Below the pieces are notes generated by a model. It had not been told where the DNA came from, made no database searches, and saw nothing but the letters and a program-made list of their open reading frames with translations. A DNA stretch of 64,000 bases. It comes from an uncultured Candidatus Saccharibacteria bacterium (GTDB taxonomy: Bacteria; Patescibacteriota; Saccharimonadia; Saccharimonadales; Saccharimonadaceae). The stretch spans positions 1 through 64,000 of the forward strand of contig CALEXY010000013.1 in assembly GCA_937924995.1 (NCBI GenBank), given 5' to 3'. Below, piece by piece: positions 25,172-33,397 of the stretch. The first letter of the stretch is position 1, and each line of letters begins with the position of its first letter. Made by a program: the position numbers and the translations under genes.

Positions 25172-25786
25172 ATGAAAATTTATTTAATTCGTCATGGAGA
25201 AAGTTTAACTAATCTAGGTTTAGTATCAGCGAATTTTTCTATGGACAATCAGAATACTTTATCCAAAAAAGGTGAAAATCAAATACAGGCAATTATACCG
25301 GCCTTCCAGAATTGTAATATTGGGCAGATTTTTTCTTCACCAATGAAACGAGCCGTTAAGAGTGCAAAAATACTACAATCTGGCCTGGTTAATAAACCAA
25401 AAATTATAATTGATAATCGTCTAAAGGAAATCGACTACGGGATTTATACCGATGATCGAGATAATCCTGAGATGCAAAATATCGCCAAAAGACAAATTGC
25501 TGGCAATCAAGAAATTCGCTTTGGCGGCGGAGAAAATATGCGTGAAATTCTGGGGAGGTTTTTAGATTTCTTAGTTGATACTTATAAGAAAAATCAAAAT
25601 GACGAAATTGTTGTTTTTTCTCATGGTCGTTTACTTTCAATTGTGAGTAAAAAAATTGAAGAGCTTTGCCAAAAGAAAATTAAAAAATCTAAAATAGATA
25701 ATGCTTCGATAATTGAAGTTGAATTAAATAATAATGAAATTAATATACTAAAAACTTATACAAATACCTTAAAAAGCCAATTTTGA
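25172..25786 (+). CDS. Histidine phosphatase superfamily protein
   Basis: A 204-residue protein with the catalytic motif LIRHGES near the N-terminus (His8 accepts phosphate) and a second conserved His in FSHGRLL (about residue 151). This is the phosphoglycerate mutase/cobalamin phosphatase-like branch. Substrate cannot be predicted. An AGGGGTGG element lies about 45 nt upstream (25120-25127). The coding sequence is more AT-rich than its neighbours. Confidence 0.88.
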   Translation: MKIYLIRHGESLTNLGLVSANFSMDNQNTLSKKGENQIQAIIPAFQNCNIGQIFSSPMKRAVKSAKILQSGLVNKPKIIIDNRLKEIDYGIYTDDRDNPEMQNIAKRQIAGNQEIRFGGGENMREILGRFLDFLVDTYKKNQNDEIVVFSHGRLLSIVSKKIEELCQKKIKKSKIDNASIIEVELNNNEINILKTYTNTLKSQF

Positions 25787-25861
25787 AATTGTTTTTTCAT
25801 GATGTTTATGGTAAAATCTTGGTAGTTAATTAAATAGTAAAATATTAAAAGAGAGGTGGGT

Positions 25862-26521
25862 ATGGATCTGGCATCAGGGACAGATAATGGCAATAACGCC
25901 GACCTAAATCAAATACAAAATCAATTCGGCATCCCTCCGATGCCACCAGCTGATAGCGCAATGCCGGCTTTTGACCCTAGCGCAACATTTGGCGTGCCAA
26001 CAGAAACGATCACCAGCAATAGCGCTAATTCTGCCCCAACTTTCGAGAATAATGGAGCCTCACAAGTCATGCAAGATTTAACCAATCAAGGTCCAGCCCC
26101 AATTTTGGAGCCAACCGAAAGCACAGGTGCGGAAAATACTTTTGCCGCCCCAGCTATGGATTTAAGCAATCTAGGTGTCGAAACCCCAGCAAACAAACCA
26201 GCAGAAGTAGCTACTGAAGTACATACTGAAGCTGCAGCGCCAGTAATCAATCCCGAGACTGCCACTCCAGCAACGCCTGAAGCTGCAATCGAAGACAGTA
26301 AATTGGAAGACGTAAAGAAGCAAATGTTGCAGGATCTTTATCCATTGATGGATAAAATCAAAATCAACCCTGACCAAAAATTCAAGGTTTATAAGCAAAT
26401 GATTGAATCGACTGGTGACAAAGAAATGATTACTGCGGCCTACGATACCGCTAAAAGCTTAACCGATGAAACCGAGCGCGCTGAAGCATTGCTTTATCTC
26501 ATTGAAAAAGCCGACAATTAA
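25862..26521 (+). CDS. Hypothetical protein with Pro/Ala-rich N-terminus and helical C-terminus
   Basis: The 219-residue protein has about 140 residues of low-complexity Asn/Pro/Ala/Thr sequence, then about 75 residues of amphipathic helices (LEDVKKQMLQDLYPLMDKI..., TERAEALLYLIEKADN). ATG 25862 is chosen over the in-frame GTG 25856, because AGAGG overlaps the latter and acts as Shine-Dalgarno. The layout suggests a disordered linker with a small helical domain; function unknown. Confidence 0.7.
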   Translation: MDLASGTDNGNNADLNQIQNQFGIPPMPPADSAMPAFDPSATFGVPTETITSNSANSAPTFENNGASQVMQDLTNQGPAPILEPTESTGAENTFAAPAMDLSNLGVETPANKPAEVATEVHTEAAAPVINPETATPATPEAAIEDSKLEDVKKQMLQDLYPLMDKIKINPDQKFKVYKQMIESTGDKEMITAAYDTAKSLTDETERAEALLYLIEKADN

Positions 26522-26538
26522 TTAAAAAGAATTTCACA

Positions 26539-26569
26539 AAAAAACTATCGGATGACCGATAGTTTTTTC
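26539..26569 (+). terminator. Intrinsic terminator
   Basis: AAAACTATCGG, 4-nt loop, CCGATAGTTTT with more T after the stem; closes the 25862 gene. Confidence 0.85.
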
Positions 26570-26578
26570 TAGAGAGAA

Positions 26579-26652
26579 GGTTATTTGCTATTTTAAAAAC
26601 TATAAGCTTGGCCAAGCGGCCTAGAGCGTGTTTTTAAAAAGTAAATAACTTC
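26579..26652. repeat. Long imperfect inverted repeat after groEL
   Basis: Arms of about 22 bp (GTTATTTGCTATTTTAAAAAC at 26580-26600 against 26630-26652) differ at about two positions and enclose a 29-nt loop holding the palindrome GCTTGGCCAAGC. It may act as the groEL transcript end or be a small repeat element. Confidence 0.6.
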
Positions 26653-26659
26653 TCCACTT

Positions 26660-28273
26660 TTAGTACATACCTCCACCCATGGCTTCTGGTTCGGATTTTT
26701 CTGGAATATCGACAATGAGAGCGCCCATAGTAATAGCCGTAGCTGAGATACTAATGGCATTCTGGACAGCTTCACGAGTGACACGAGCTGGGTCGATTAC
26801 GCCGGCCTTCTTTAGGTCCTGCAAGCCTTTTTCTGGTTGCATAACATTGATACCAAAACCTGGTTTAGCTTTTTCGACTTCCGAAAGCAGCGCTTGAGAA
26901 TTCAAACCAGCATTTTCGGTAATATGAATAAATGGAGCCTTGAGGGCATTCTTGACAATCTTAGCACCGAGATCAGAATCATCTAAGGTATTAGCGAGAT
27001 TGACCAAAGTGACACCACCACCAGCGACAATTCCTTCATCCAGAGCAGCCTTCGTGGCGGCCACGGCATCATCGACACGATATTTTTTCTCGTCAATTTC
27101 GGTTTCGGTAGCTCCACCAACTTTAATTACGGCAACCTTGCCAAGAAGAGCGGCGGCACGTTTATTAAATTGTTCACGGTCGTAATCAGAGGTAGCAAGA
27201 TTAGCTTGAGATTTGATCAGTTCAATACGAGCCTTGACTTCCTTACTATTGCCATTACCACTAATAATCGTCGATTCATCCTTAGTAGCGATAATTTTCT
27301 TGGCAGAACCTAAGAGATCGAGATCAGCATCTTCGAGTTTCATGCCACGTTCCTCGGAGATAACAGTGGCACCAGTGAGTACGGCGATGTCTTCTAAAAT
27401 TTCCTTGCGGCGATCACCGAAGGCTGGAGCTTTCAGAACGAGAGTATTAAAGACACCCTTAAGTTTATTTAGGACGAGGAGTGAGAGAGCTTCCCCGCTA
27501 ACTTCTTCAGCAATAATCACGAGATCCTTGCGACCAGATTGCATGACTTTTTCGAGAATTGGCAGGATTTCATTATTGGAAGAAATTTTCTTATCGGTGA
27601 GGAGGATGAGAGGCTTGTCAAAAATCGCTTCTTGACGATTTACATCAGTGACGAAGAATGGCGAGCTGTAACCCTTGTCATAACTGAAACCTTCAACGAT
27701 TTCCTGCTCCATTTCGAGACCTTGACCTGGTTCGACGGTCACCACGCCGTCTTTACCGATTTTAGAGATTACGCCAGCAATCAATTCACCAATGGCGGCA
27801 TCACCAGCTGAAATAGTGGCAACTTCGGTGATTTTCTTGCTATCACCAGTGATTTGCTCGGCTGCTTGATTAATCTTCTCAACGATTTCAGCACCAGCTT
27901 TTTCGATACCAGCACGTAGCTCCATCGGATTCACACCGGCAGTAATTAGCTTATTGGCTTCACTTAAAATATTGTAAGTCAAAACTGTAACAGTAGTAGT
28001 ACCATCACCGGCAACCTTATTTAGTTTCTGAGCGGCGGATTTAATTAGCTTGGCACCAACCTGTTCACCAAGATTGGCTTCGGTACTGCCAAGATCGACA
28101 GCTTCAGCGACAGTCACACCGTCGTGGGTGATAGTCGGATTGCCGTAAGACTTTTCGATGACGACGTTCTGACCCTTAGGACCAAAAGTCACTTTCACGG
28201 CGTCATAAAGTTGCTTGGCGCCACTCAAGATTTTTTCCCGAGATTCTTGTGCATAAAAAATTTTCTTAGCCAT
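26660..28273 (-). CDS. groEL: Chaperonin GroEL
   Basis: The 537-residue 60-kDa chaperonin has DGTTTVTVL (ATP binding), GPKGQNVVIEKSYG near the N-terminus, AVKVGGATE-type motif (KVGGATETE) and the C-terminal GGGMY tail (short form of the GGM tail). It folds cytoplasmic proteins with GroES using ATP. It follows groES by 8 nt in one operon under CIRCE control. Confidence 0.97.
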   Translation of the reverse strand: MAKKIFYAQESREKILSGAKQLYDAVKVTFGPKGQNVVIEKSYGNPTITHDGVTVAEAVDLGSTEANLGEQVGAKLIKSAAQKLNKVAGDGTTTVTVLTYNILSEANKLITAGVNPMELRAGIEKAGAEIVEKINQAAEQITGDSKKITEVATISAGDAAIGELIAGVISKIGKDGVVTVEPGQGLEMEQEIVEGFSYDKGYSSPFFVTDVNRQEAIFDKPLILLTDKKISSNNEILPILEKVMQSGRKDLVIIAEEVSGEALSLLVLNKLKGVFNTLVLKAPAFGDRRKEILEDIAVLTGATVISEERGMKLEDADLDLLGSAKKIIATKDESTIISGNGNSKEVKARIELIKSQANLATSDYDREQFNKRAAALLGKVAVIKVGGATETEIDEKKYRVDDAVAATKAALDEGIVAGGGVTLVNLANTLDDSDLGAKIVKNALKAPFIHITENAGLNSQALLSEVEKAKPGFGINVMQPEKGLQDLKKAGVIDPARVTREAVQNAISISATAITMGALIVDIPEKSEPEAMGGGMY

Positions 28274-28281
28274 AATGCTCC

Positions 28282-28542
28282 TTATTTAATAATTGCTAAA
28301 ATATCCTCTTCACGGACGATGAGATATTCTTGAGATTCAAATTTTACATCGGTCGTAGAATATTCTTTGAAAATAATCTTGTCGCCAGCTTTGACGTTTT
28401 TAACATCTGGACCAACGGATTCAACGACGGCATAGGCTGGCTTTTCGTTTTGATGGCCAGCGAGAAGAATTCCAGATGCAGTTTTTTCAGCAGGCTCTGC
28501 TTTTTTTGCAACGACACGGTCACTTAATGGATGTAGTATCAT
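28282..28542 (-). CDS. groES: Co-chaperonin GroES
   Basis: An 86-residue Cpn10, slightly shorter than the usual ~95. It starts LHPLSDRVVAKKAEPAEKTASGI, with the mobile loop (TASGILLAG) that contacts GroEL, and ends EYLIVREEDILAIIK. AGGAGG lies before the ATG. It is first in the groES-groEL operon. Confidence 0.97.
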   Translation of the reverse strand: MILHPLSDRVVAKKAEPAEKTASGILLAGHQNEKPAYAVVESVGPDVKNVKAGDKIIFKEYSTTDVKFESQEYLIVREEDILAIIK

Positions 28543-28570
28543 GTTCCTCCTGTTTGATGGTTATATATCT

Positions 28571-28612
28571 ATTGTAGTCGAAAAATTAGCACTGTCAAGC
28601 TTTGAGTGCTAA
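28571..28612 (-). promoter_or_regulatory. CIRCE operator over the groES promoter
   Basis: CIRCE inverted repeat at 28586-28612: TTAGCACTG, 9-nt spacer, GAGTGCTAA (consensus TTAGCACTC-N9-GAGTGCTAA with one mismatch in the left arm). On the minus strand, -35 TTGACA (28598-28593) lies inside the operator, followed by a 16-nt spacer and -10 TACAAT (28576-28571). HrcA bound here would block polymerase; hrcA is not in the window. Confidence 0.93.
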
Positions 28613-28656
28613 TTATGTCAAAAATCTAGTGTGATATAATTTAGTAAAGAGGTATT

Positions 28657-29973
28657 ATGAAAATTAAAACATTTTTGATGGATAATTTACCGGATTATAA
28701 CCGCCTAGTGATCCCCTATCATTTAGGTAAGGCGATGTGGGCGGGACAAAAATATCATTTTCCGGGTAAAAAAATGCGCGTAATCGCAGTGACAGGAACG
28801 AATGGCAAGACTTCCACCTGTTTTTTGATTTGGAAGATGCTGAATCATGCGGGCTATAAAACCGGTTTAATGACGACAGTGGCTTGGGGGGTGGATAAAC
28901 TCGAAGAACAGATTGAGCACATGACCACCGTGGACGCGGAAACGCTGAATTATCGCATGAATGAGATTGAAAAACAGGGGGCAGAATTCTTAGTTCTAGA
29001 AGTCACCTCACATGCTTTAGCCCAACATCGCACTTTTGGTGTACCGATCGAGATTGCCGTGGAAACCAATGTAACTCACGAACACCTTGATTACCATAAG
29101 ACTTTCGAAAATTATCGTGCCACCAAGGCTAAGCTATTTAAAATGGCAAAGGCGGGGGTAATTAATGAAGATGACGGGTCCTGGCTATATTTTGCCACCA
29201 AAGTTTCAAATTATATCACATATGGTATAAAACACGGGATGTTGCAGGCGGAAGAAGTGGAAGAATCAGCGAGCGGTGTAAAATATATCGTAAATCCAAA
29301 CACCCGTGGCATCAATCATCAATGGAAAAACACCACGAAACTACCTCGCTTCAAGATTGAAACCCAGATTCCGGGGACTTTCACGGTTTATAATTCCCTA
29401 GCCGCTACGGCAGTGGGATTAATTCTCGGACTTTCGGAAGAACAAATTCATGATGGTATCTATAGTCTAGAATCAGTCGAAGGGCGCATGAATCGCATCG
29501 ACGAAGGGCAGGATTTTACCGCGATTGTGGATTATGCGCACACGCCGGATGCATTCTTAAAAGTATTCGAAGCAATCAAATCCGCACGCACAGATAAAAC
29601 TAGGGTGATTTCACTGTTTGGGGGAGCGGGCAGACGTGATGAATCGACACGCGAAGAGCGCGGTGAGATTGGCGCAAAAAACAGTGACTACATCGTGGTA
29701 ACCGAAGATGATTCACGCGACGAAGACCCACAAATGATTATGGAAGAATTTGCGAAAGGTGCGGAAAAACAGGGGTATGTTCGCGAGAAGAATCTCTTCC
29801 TGATTCAAGACAGAAAAGAAGCTATTCGTAAAGCTTTGAGTCTGGCCAAAAAGAACGATATTGTATTAGTGCTCGGTAAGGGTCACGAAAAAACTATCCT
29901 GAGGGGAGATAAGGCGGTACCTTTCGAAGATATCAAGGTAACGAGTAAACTACTAAAAGAAATGCAAAAGTAG
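28657..29973 (+). CDS. murE: MurE-like Mur ligase lacking the N-terminal UDP-binding domain
   Basis: The 438-residue protein has ATP P-loop VTGTNGKTST (K51), metal/substrate residues in EVTSHA (E115, H119) and THEHLDYH (H143), and the lysine usually carbamylated in Mur ligases (TKAKLF, K157). The C-domain has YAHTPDA and GKGHEKT. The usual ~90-residue N-terminal domain is absent. The substrate motif DNPR of DAP-type MurE reads DDSR. It probably adds the third stem-peptide residue, but the amino acid is uncertain. Extended -10 TGATATAAT (hexamer 28635-28640) precedes an AGAGG site. Confidence 0.78.
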   Translation: MKIKTFLMDNLPDYNRLVIPYHLGKAMWAGQKYHFPGKKMRVIAVTGTNGKTSTCFLIWKMLNHAGYKTGLMTTVAWGVDKLEEQIEHMTTVDAETLNYRMNEIEKQGAEFLVLEVTSHALAQHRTFGVPIEIAVETNVTHEHLDYHKTFENYRATKAKLFKMAKAGVINEDDGSWLYFATKVSNYITYGIKHGMLQAEEVEESASGVKYIVNPNTRGINHQWKNTTKLPRFKIETQIPGTFTVYNSLAATAVGLILGLSEEQIHDGIYSLESVEGRMNRIDEGQDFTAIVDYAHTPDAFLKVFEAIKSARTDKTRVISLFGGAGRRDESTREERGEIGAKNSDYIVVTEDDSRDEDPQMIMEEFAKGAEKQGYVREKNLFLIQDRKEAIRKALSLAKKNDIVLVLGKGHEKTILRGDKAVPFEDIKVTSKLLKEMQK

Positions 29974-29989
29974 TAAGTAGTAAAAAAGT

Positions 29990-30018
29990 AAAAATAGACA
30001 CCTTCACGGTGTCTATTT
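29990..30018. terminator. Bidirectional intrinsic terminator
   Basis: AAATAGACACC, 5-nt loop, GGTGTCTATTT between convergent Mur-like genes; the minus strand has the better T-run. Confidence 0.8.
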
Positions 30019-30020
30019 GA

Positions 30021-30758
30021 TTATTCGGATTCTTCCTGATTAACTTCGAAGTCAGCAATACCGTTGATGATGTGTTCTTTCGAAAGATTGAGGGCTTGGC
30101 CGATAGTAGCAGCGCAGGCCATGTAGGAAATATTCGGTTCCCCAGTGAGGAAGGAGGCGACATCGAAGCGATAGCCGTGATAGTTTAATTCAGCTTCCGA
30201 ACCCTTCTTATAAAGTTTACTATTTTCAATACGCAAATCTGAATTGTAATCAGTACCGTAGGTTAGGGTATTGGTCACACCTTTAAAAACGGCAAAATCA
30301 AGATAATGACGATCGTCACGATTAAGAACGACAGAATCTGGATTCATCGAGAATAAAGTATTTTCGGCTTCGAGATATTCTTCAGCAGTGAGATCAGAAA
30401 GACCGGCTGGAACAAAATCCGTCAAAGCAGCGACCTGAATTGGCATCTTATAAAAGACATCCTTACGTAAAGAATGCGCTGGAGCCGTCAGCACGAGATA
30501 ATCTACATCAGCTTTCCAAGCATCCTTAATGAATTTATAGAGATTACCGACCTTGATTTCCTCATCGGAAGCGAGAATAGCTGGGCGAAAACCGGCTTGT
30601 TTCAACATATAGTAAACATAGTAAGCGGTCACCGTTTTACCAGTAGTACCAGTGACACAAATGATTTTAAGGTCCTTCAAAATTTTTTCGTAATAGTGCG
30701 CGAGAAGTCTAACCTTGAGACTCTTCGGACGGGATTTAAGATTTACTGCATTGTCCAT
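30021..30758 (-). CDS. Truncated Mur-ligase-like protein, probable pseudoenzyme
   Basis: A 245-residue protein that keeps only the central Mur domain: P-loop VTGTTGKTVT (K41), then LVLTAPAHSL and LEAENTLF. Compared with the neighbouring MurE-like enzyme, E115 is replaced by T91, H143 by G119 and the carbamylated K157 by E132, and the C-terminal domain is missing. ATP binding may survive, catalysis is unlikely. -10 TATATT (30770-30765) is 6 nt before ATG. It could be a regulator or scaffold of wall synthesis. Confidence 0.7.
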   Translation of the reverse strand: MDNAVNLKSRPKSLKVRLLAHYYEKILKDLKIICVTGTTGKTVTAYYVYYMLKQAGFRPAILASDEEIKVGNLYKFIKDAWKADVDYLVLTAPAHSLRKDVFYKMPIQVAALTDFVPAGLSDLTAEEYLEAENTLFSMNPDSVVLNRDDRHYLDFAVFKGVTNTLTYGTDYNSDLRIENSKLYKKGSEAELNYHGYRFDVASFLTGEPNISYMACAATIGQALNLSKEHIINGIADFEVNQEESE

Positions 30759-30787
30759 ATCTTAAATATACCATAGTTCAGAACAAA

Positions 30788-30820
30788 AAATAAAACCAGA
30801 AATGAATTCTGGTTTTATTT
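30788..30820 (-). terminator. Intrinsic terminator of the Yip1-like gene
   Basis: AATAAAACCAG / CTGGTTTTATT with a short loop, 13 bases after the stop on the minus strand. Confidence 0.8.
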
Positions 30821-30832
30821 GTTAAGTTTGTT

Positions 30833-31612
30833 TTAGCGCCAAAGTGAATCTAAGGTATTCAAGCTATCCATGATACTATTAGTGCTACTTTTAATCAAAG
30901 AAGCCGTAATCAAAGTGATAGCGAGGGCGATAATGGCGGTGATAATAATATTTACGATAACCTTCTTATCATTCTTAAGCTCAAGTTCTTGATTCATAGC
31001 TTCGTAAACCACGAGACCAGAGAAAATCATACCCGCATACCCAATAGCACCAGCAATCGGAGCAGAGACATTCAGGATAAGTGGTGAAATGAGAGTAGTG
31101 GTAAGGATCCAACCGAAGGAAGCGACAGAAACGATGGTAACTAAGCGGAAATAATTCAACTCAGTTTTCTTCATGATGAGACCAGCGAGATAGTAAATAC
31201 CAGCAATAGCAGCAATAGTGGCTAGAACAATCAAGAAATTACCGATGGTATTTTGGAACCAATCGAATTTATTTAAGAGACTAAAATCAAGACCGGCTTT
31301 TTTAGTACCAAAAAGCGAAGCTGGACGAGAAACTGTTCTGAAAATAGCAAAAATTAAATTAAAGACGGTGTAGGTACCGGCAGCAATAACTGGAAGGAGC
31401 CAGCTATTATTAAAATCAGAATAACCTGCGATTCCCTTCTTGACGCCAGTGACTGGGTTTTTAAAAACCGAGAGAATAAAAGAAACGGCTGGGATCTTTT
31501 TAAATTTCTCGAAGTTTTCGTTAATTTTTTCTTTGGCAGCACTCGCAGTGTTTTTGACTGAAGTGGTTTCTTTGGTGCTTGCAGAAGCTTTTTCCGAAGC
31601 GATTTTTTCCAT
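30833..31612 (-). CDS. Yip1/YIP1-like multi-pass membrane protein
   Basis: A 259-residue protein: an N-terminal Lys/Thr/Ala-rich cytoplasmic segment (about 1-45), an amphipathic stretch, then five or so transmembrane helices. The pattern (NPVTGVKKGIAGYSDFNNSW, later clustered helices) resembles Yip1-domain proteins. Function in bacteria is not established. AAAGGA lies upstream of the ATG. Confidence 0.55.
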   Translation of the reverse strand: MEKIASEKASASTKETTSVKNTASAAKEKINENFEKFKKIPAVSFILSVFKNPVTGVKKGIAGYSDFNNSWLLPVIAAGTYTVFNLIFAIFRTVSRPASLFGTKKAGLDFSLLNKFDWFQNTIGNFLIVLATIAAIAGIYYLAGLIMKKTELNYFRLVTIVSVASFGWILTTTLISPLILNVSAPIAGAIGYAGMIFSGLVVYEAMNQELELKNDKKVIVNIIITAIIALAITLITASLIKSSTNSIMDSLNTLDSLWR

Positions 31613-31676
31613 AGAAATCCTTTCTGAATAATTAAATACGTTTTAAGTATAACATAATAAAAATAGAGGTAAAATA

Positions 31677-31703
31677 AAAATCGGCTAGGAGTTAGCCGAT
31701 TGA
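31677..31703 (-). terminator. Intrinsic terminator of the ABC exporter operon
   Basis: AATCGGCTA / TAGCCGATT with loop GGAGT and trailing T on the minus strand. Confidence 0.8.
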
Positions 31704-31713
31704 TTTTATAGAC

Positions 31714-32529
31714 TTAAGAATTCAGATTGAAGAGCTTGAGATAAGCTTCGGTAACCTTGGCTGGGTCCCCTTCTTTGATAATTTTGCCTTTTTCAATCAA
31801 GATTGCACGGTCACAATAAGCCATCACATTTTCCATAGAGTGTGTGACTAAAATCACGGTCTGCTTACCATGGAGTGAGGCGAAATAATCGTTACATTTT
31901 TTCTGAAAGGCAGCATCACCCACGGCGAGAACTTCATCGAGAATGAGAATATCACCCCGGGCACGAATGGCGATCGAAAAAGCGAGACGCACTTGCATAC
32001 CAGAAGAGTAGTTTTTTAATTTCTGATCCATGAATTCTGGCAGCTCAGCAAAATTTACAATGTCGTCATACATGGCATCCATTTCTTGATTAGAAAAACC
32101 AAGCATGGCACCGTTCAGATAGACGTTTTCGCGACCAGTGAGTTCAGGATTAAAACCAACACCAAGCTCAATGAATGGCACAAGTGAACCATCAATCTCA
32201 ATCTTACCCTTGGTAGGGGTGTAAATCTGGGAAAGTAACTTCAAGAGAGTAGATTTACCAGAACCATTACGACCCACGATGCCAAGAAATTCACCATCAT
32301 AGACCTTGAAACTAATATCATTCAAAACTTGCTGCTCAGTGTAACCCTTAATGCCACGCAGGCGATTAAAGATGACTTGTTTTAAGCCAAAAGAACGTTC
32401 GGTAGGAAGCTTAAAGGTTTTCGAAAGATGCGAAACAGTAATGACAGCCTTGCGTTCGCTAGTTTTAATCTCAGAGACAGAGTTAGACTTAGTTGATTTA
32501 GAGATTTTTTTAGACGACTTTTTAAACAT
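31714..32529 (-). CDS. Wzt/TagH-type ABC transporter ATPase
   Basis: A 271-residue nucleotide-binding subunit with Walker A VGRNGSGKST, signature YSSGMQVRLAFS, Walker B ILILDEVLAVGD and VTHSM switch. The AVGD ending of Walker B and N-terminal extension are typical of polysaccharide exporters (Wzt, TagH). It lacks the C-terminal carbohydrate-binding domain of E. coli O9 Wzt. The start overlaps the permease stop at 32529, so they form one complex and operon. It energises export of lipid-linked glycan across the membrane. Confidence 0.9.
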   Translation of the reverse strand: MFKKSSKKISKSTKSNSVSEIKTSERKAVITVSHLSKTFKLPTERSFGLKQVIFNRLRGIKGYTEQQVLNDISFKVYDGEFLGIVGRNGSGKSTLLKLLSQIYTPTKGKIEIDGSLVPFIELGVGFNPELTGRENVYLNGAMLGFSNQEMDAMYDDIVNFAELPEFMDQKLKNYSSGMQVRLAFSIAIRARGDILILDEVLAVGDAAFQKKCNDYFASLHGKQTVILVTHSMENVMAYCDRAILIEKGKIIKEGDPAKVTEAYLKLFNLNS

Positions 32530-33341
32530 TAGGCCTCCTCCGCAAAATATTTAGAGTGTTTTCGGAAATAAATGCTACCAATAACTAAAATAAATAAAGT
32601 GATCAATACTGGAAGAAAACGTAAGAAAATATTGTCGACAAAATTCCAGACAGTAATAGATTGATTAGTAATCAAAAGATATCTAGCATCCTGGATGACC
32701 TGGGCGATAGGATTTAGAAGCAAAACCTTAGCCGCCAAGACACTACTGGCAGAGACCATAGTGATTGGATAAATAATTGGCACAGCGTAAAAGAGCGCCT
32801 GCATCAAGACTTCCCAGATGGAAGAAATATCACGATATTTGACATTGATGGAACCAAGGAAAAAAGCAATGCCAAGACTAAGTAGATAAAGTTCCAGAAT
32901 CACGAGTGGCGCAAGAAGCCAAGTGAAGGAAGGCGTAACGCCATTGAGTAAGGCAAAAACAATAATTACACAGAGATTAATTAAGAAATTAATTAAGGCA
33001 GTGATGGTAGACGAAACGACAATAATCCATTTCGGGAAACTAATTTTGCGAAGTAGGTCACTCCGGCCGACGATGGCCTGAATACCTTGACTAGTACATT
33101 CCGAAAAGAAACTCCAGAAAACCGTACCGGTCATCAGATAGACGGAATAATGTGGAATATCTCCACCCATTTTCAAAATTTTAGCAAAAACAGTATACAA
33201 AATGGCAAATAAAAGCATTGGACGAAGGACGGCCCAAAGATAACCGAGGACGGAACCTTGATAGCGAATTTTAAAGTCGGTCTTGACTAATTCCTTCAGA
33301 AGAATGCTATTTTTACGGCTCCAAATTTTTGGAATATTCAT
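32529..33341 (-). CDS. Wzm/TagG-type ABC transporter permease
   Basis: A 270-residue ABC-2 type permease with six hydrophobic segments, starting LVKTDFKIRYQGSVLGYLW as in O-antigen/teichoic-acid export permeases, and an RYL/FRKHSKYF C-terminus. It forms the channel for the ATPase encoded next. -10 TATAAT (33353-33348) is 6 nt before ATG, so the operon mRNA is probably leaderless. Confidence 0.9.
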   Translation of the reverse strand: MNIPKIWSRKNSILLKELVKTDFKIRYQGSVLGYLWAVLRPMLLFAILYTVFAKILKMGGDIPHYSVYLMTGTVFWSFFSECTSQGIQAIVGRSDLLRKISFPKWIIVVSSTITALINFLINLCVIIVFALLNGVTPSFTWLLAPLVILELYLLSLGIAFFLGSINVKYRDISSIWEVLMQALFYAVPIIYPITMVSASSVLAAKVLLLNPIAQVIQDARYLLITNQSITVWNFVDNIFLRFLPVLITLFILVIGSIYFRKHSKYFAEEA

Positions 33342-33397
33342 AAATAAATTATATCATATGCGAGTTTTGACAAGGGTGCATGTTATAATCAAAACAA

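Noticed and set aside
27213..27635. 140-codon plus-strand frame opposite groEL
   Set aside because: Serine/Arg-rich antisense shadow of a highly conserved gene.
33361..33389. TTGACA (33367-33372) as -35 for the 33398 gene
   Set aside because: Only 11 nt separate it from the TATAAT box, too short for sigma70.
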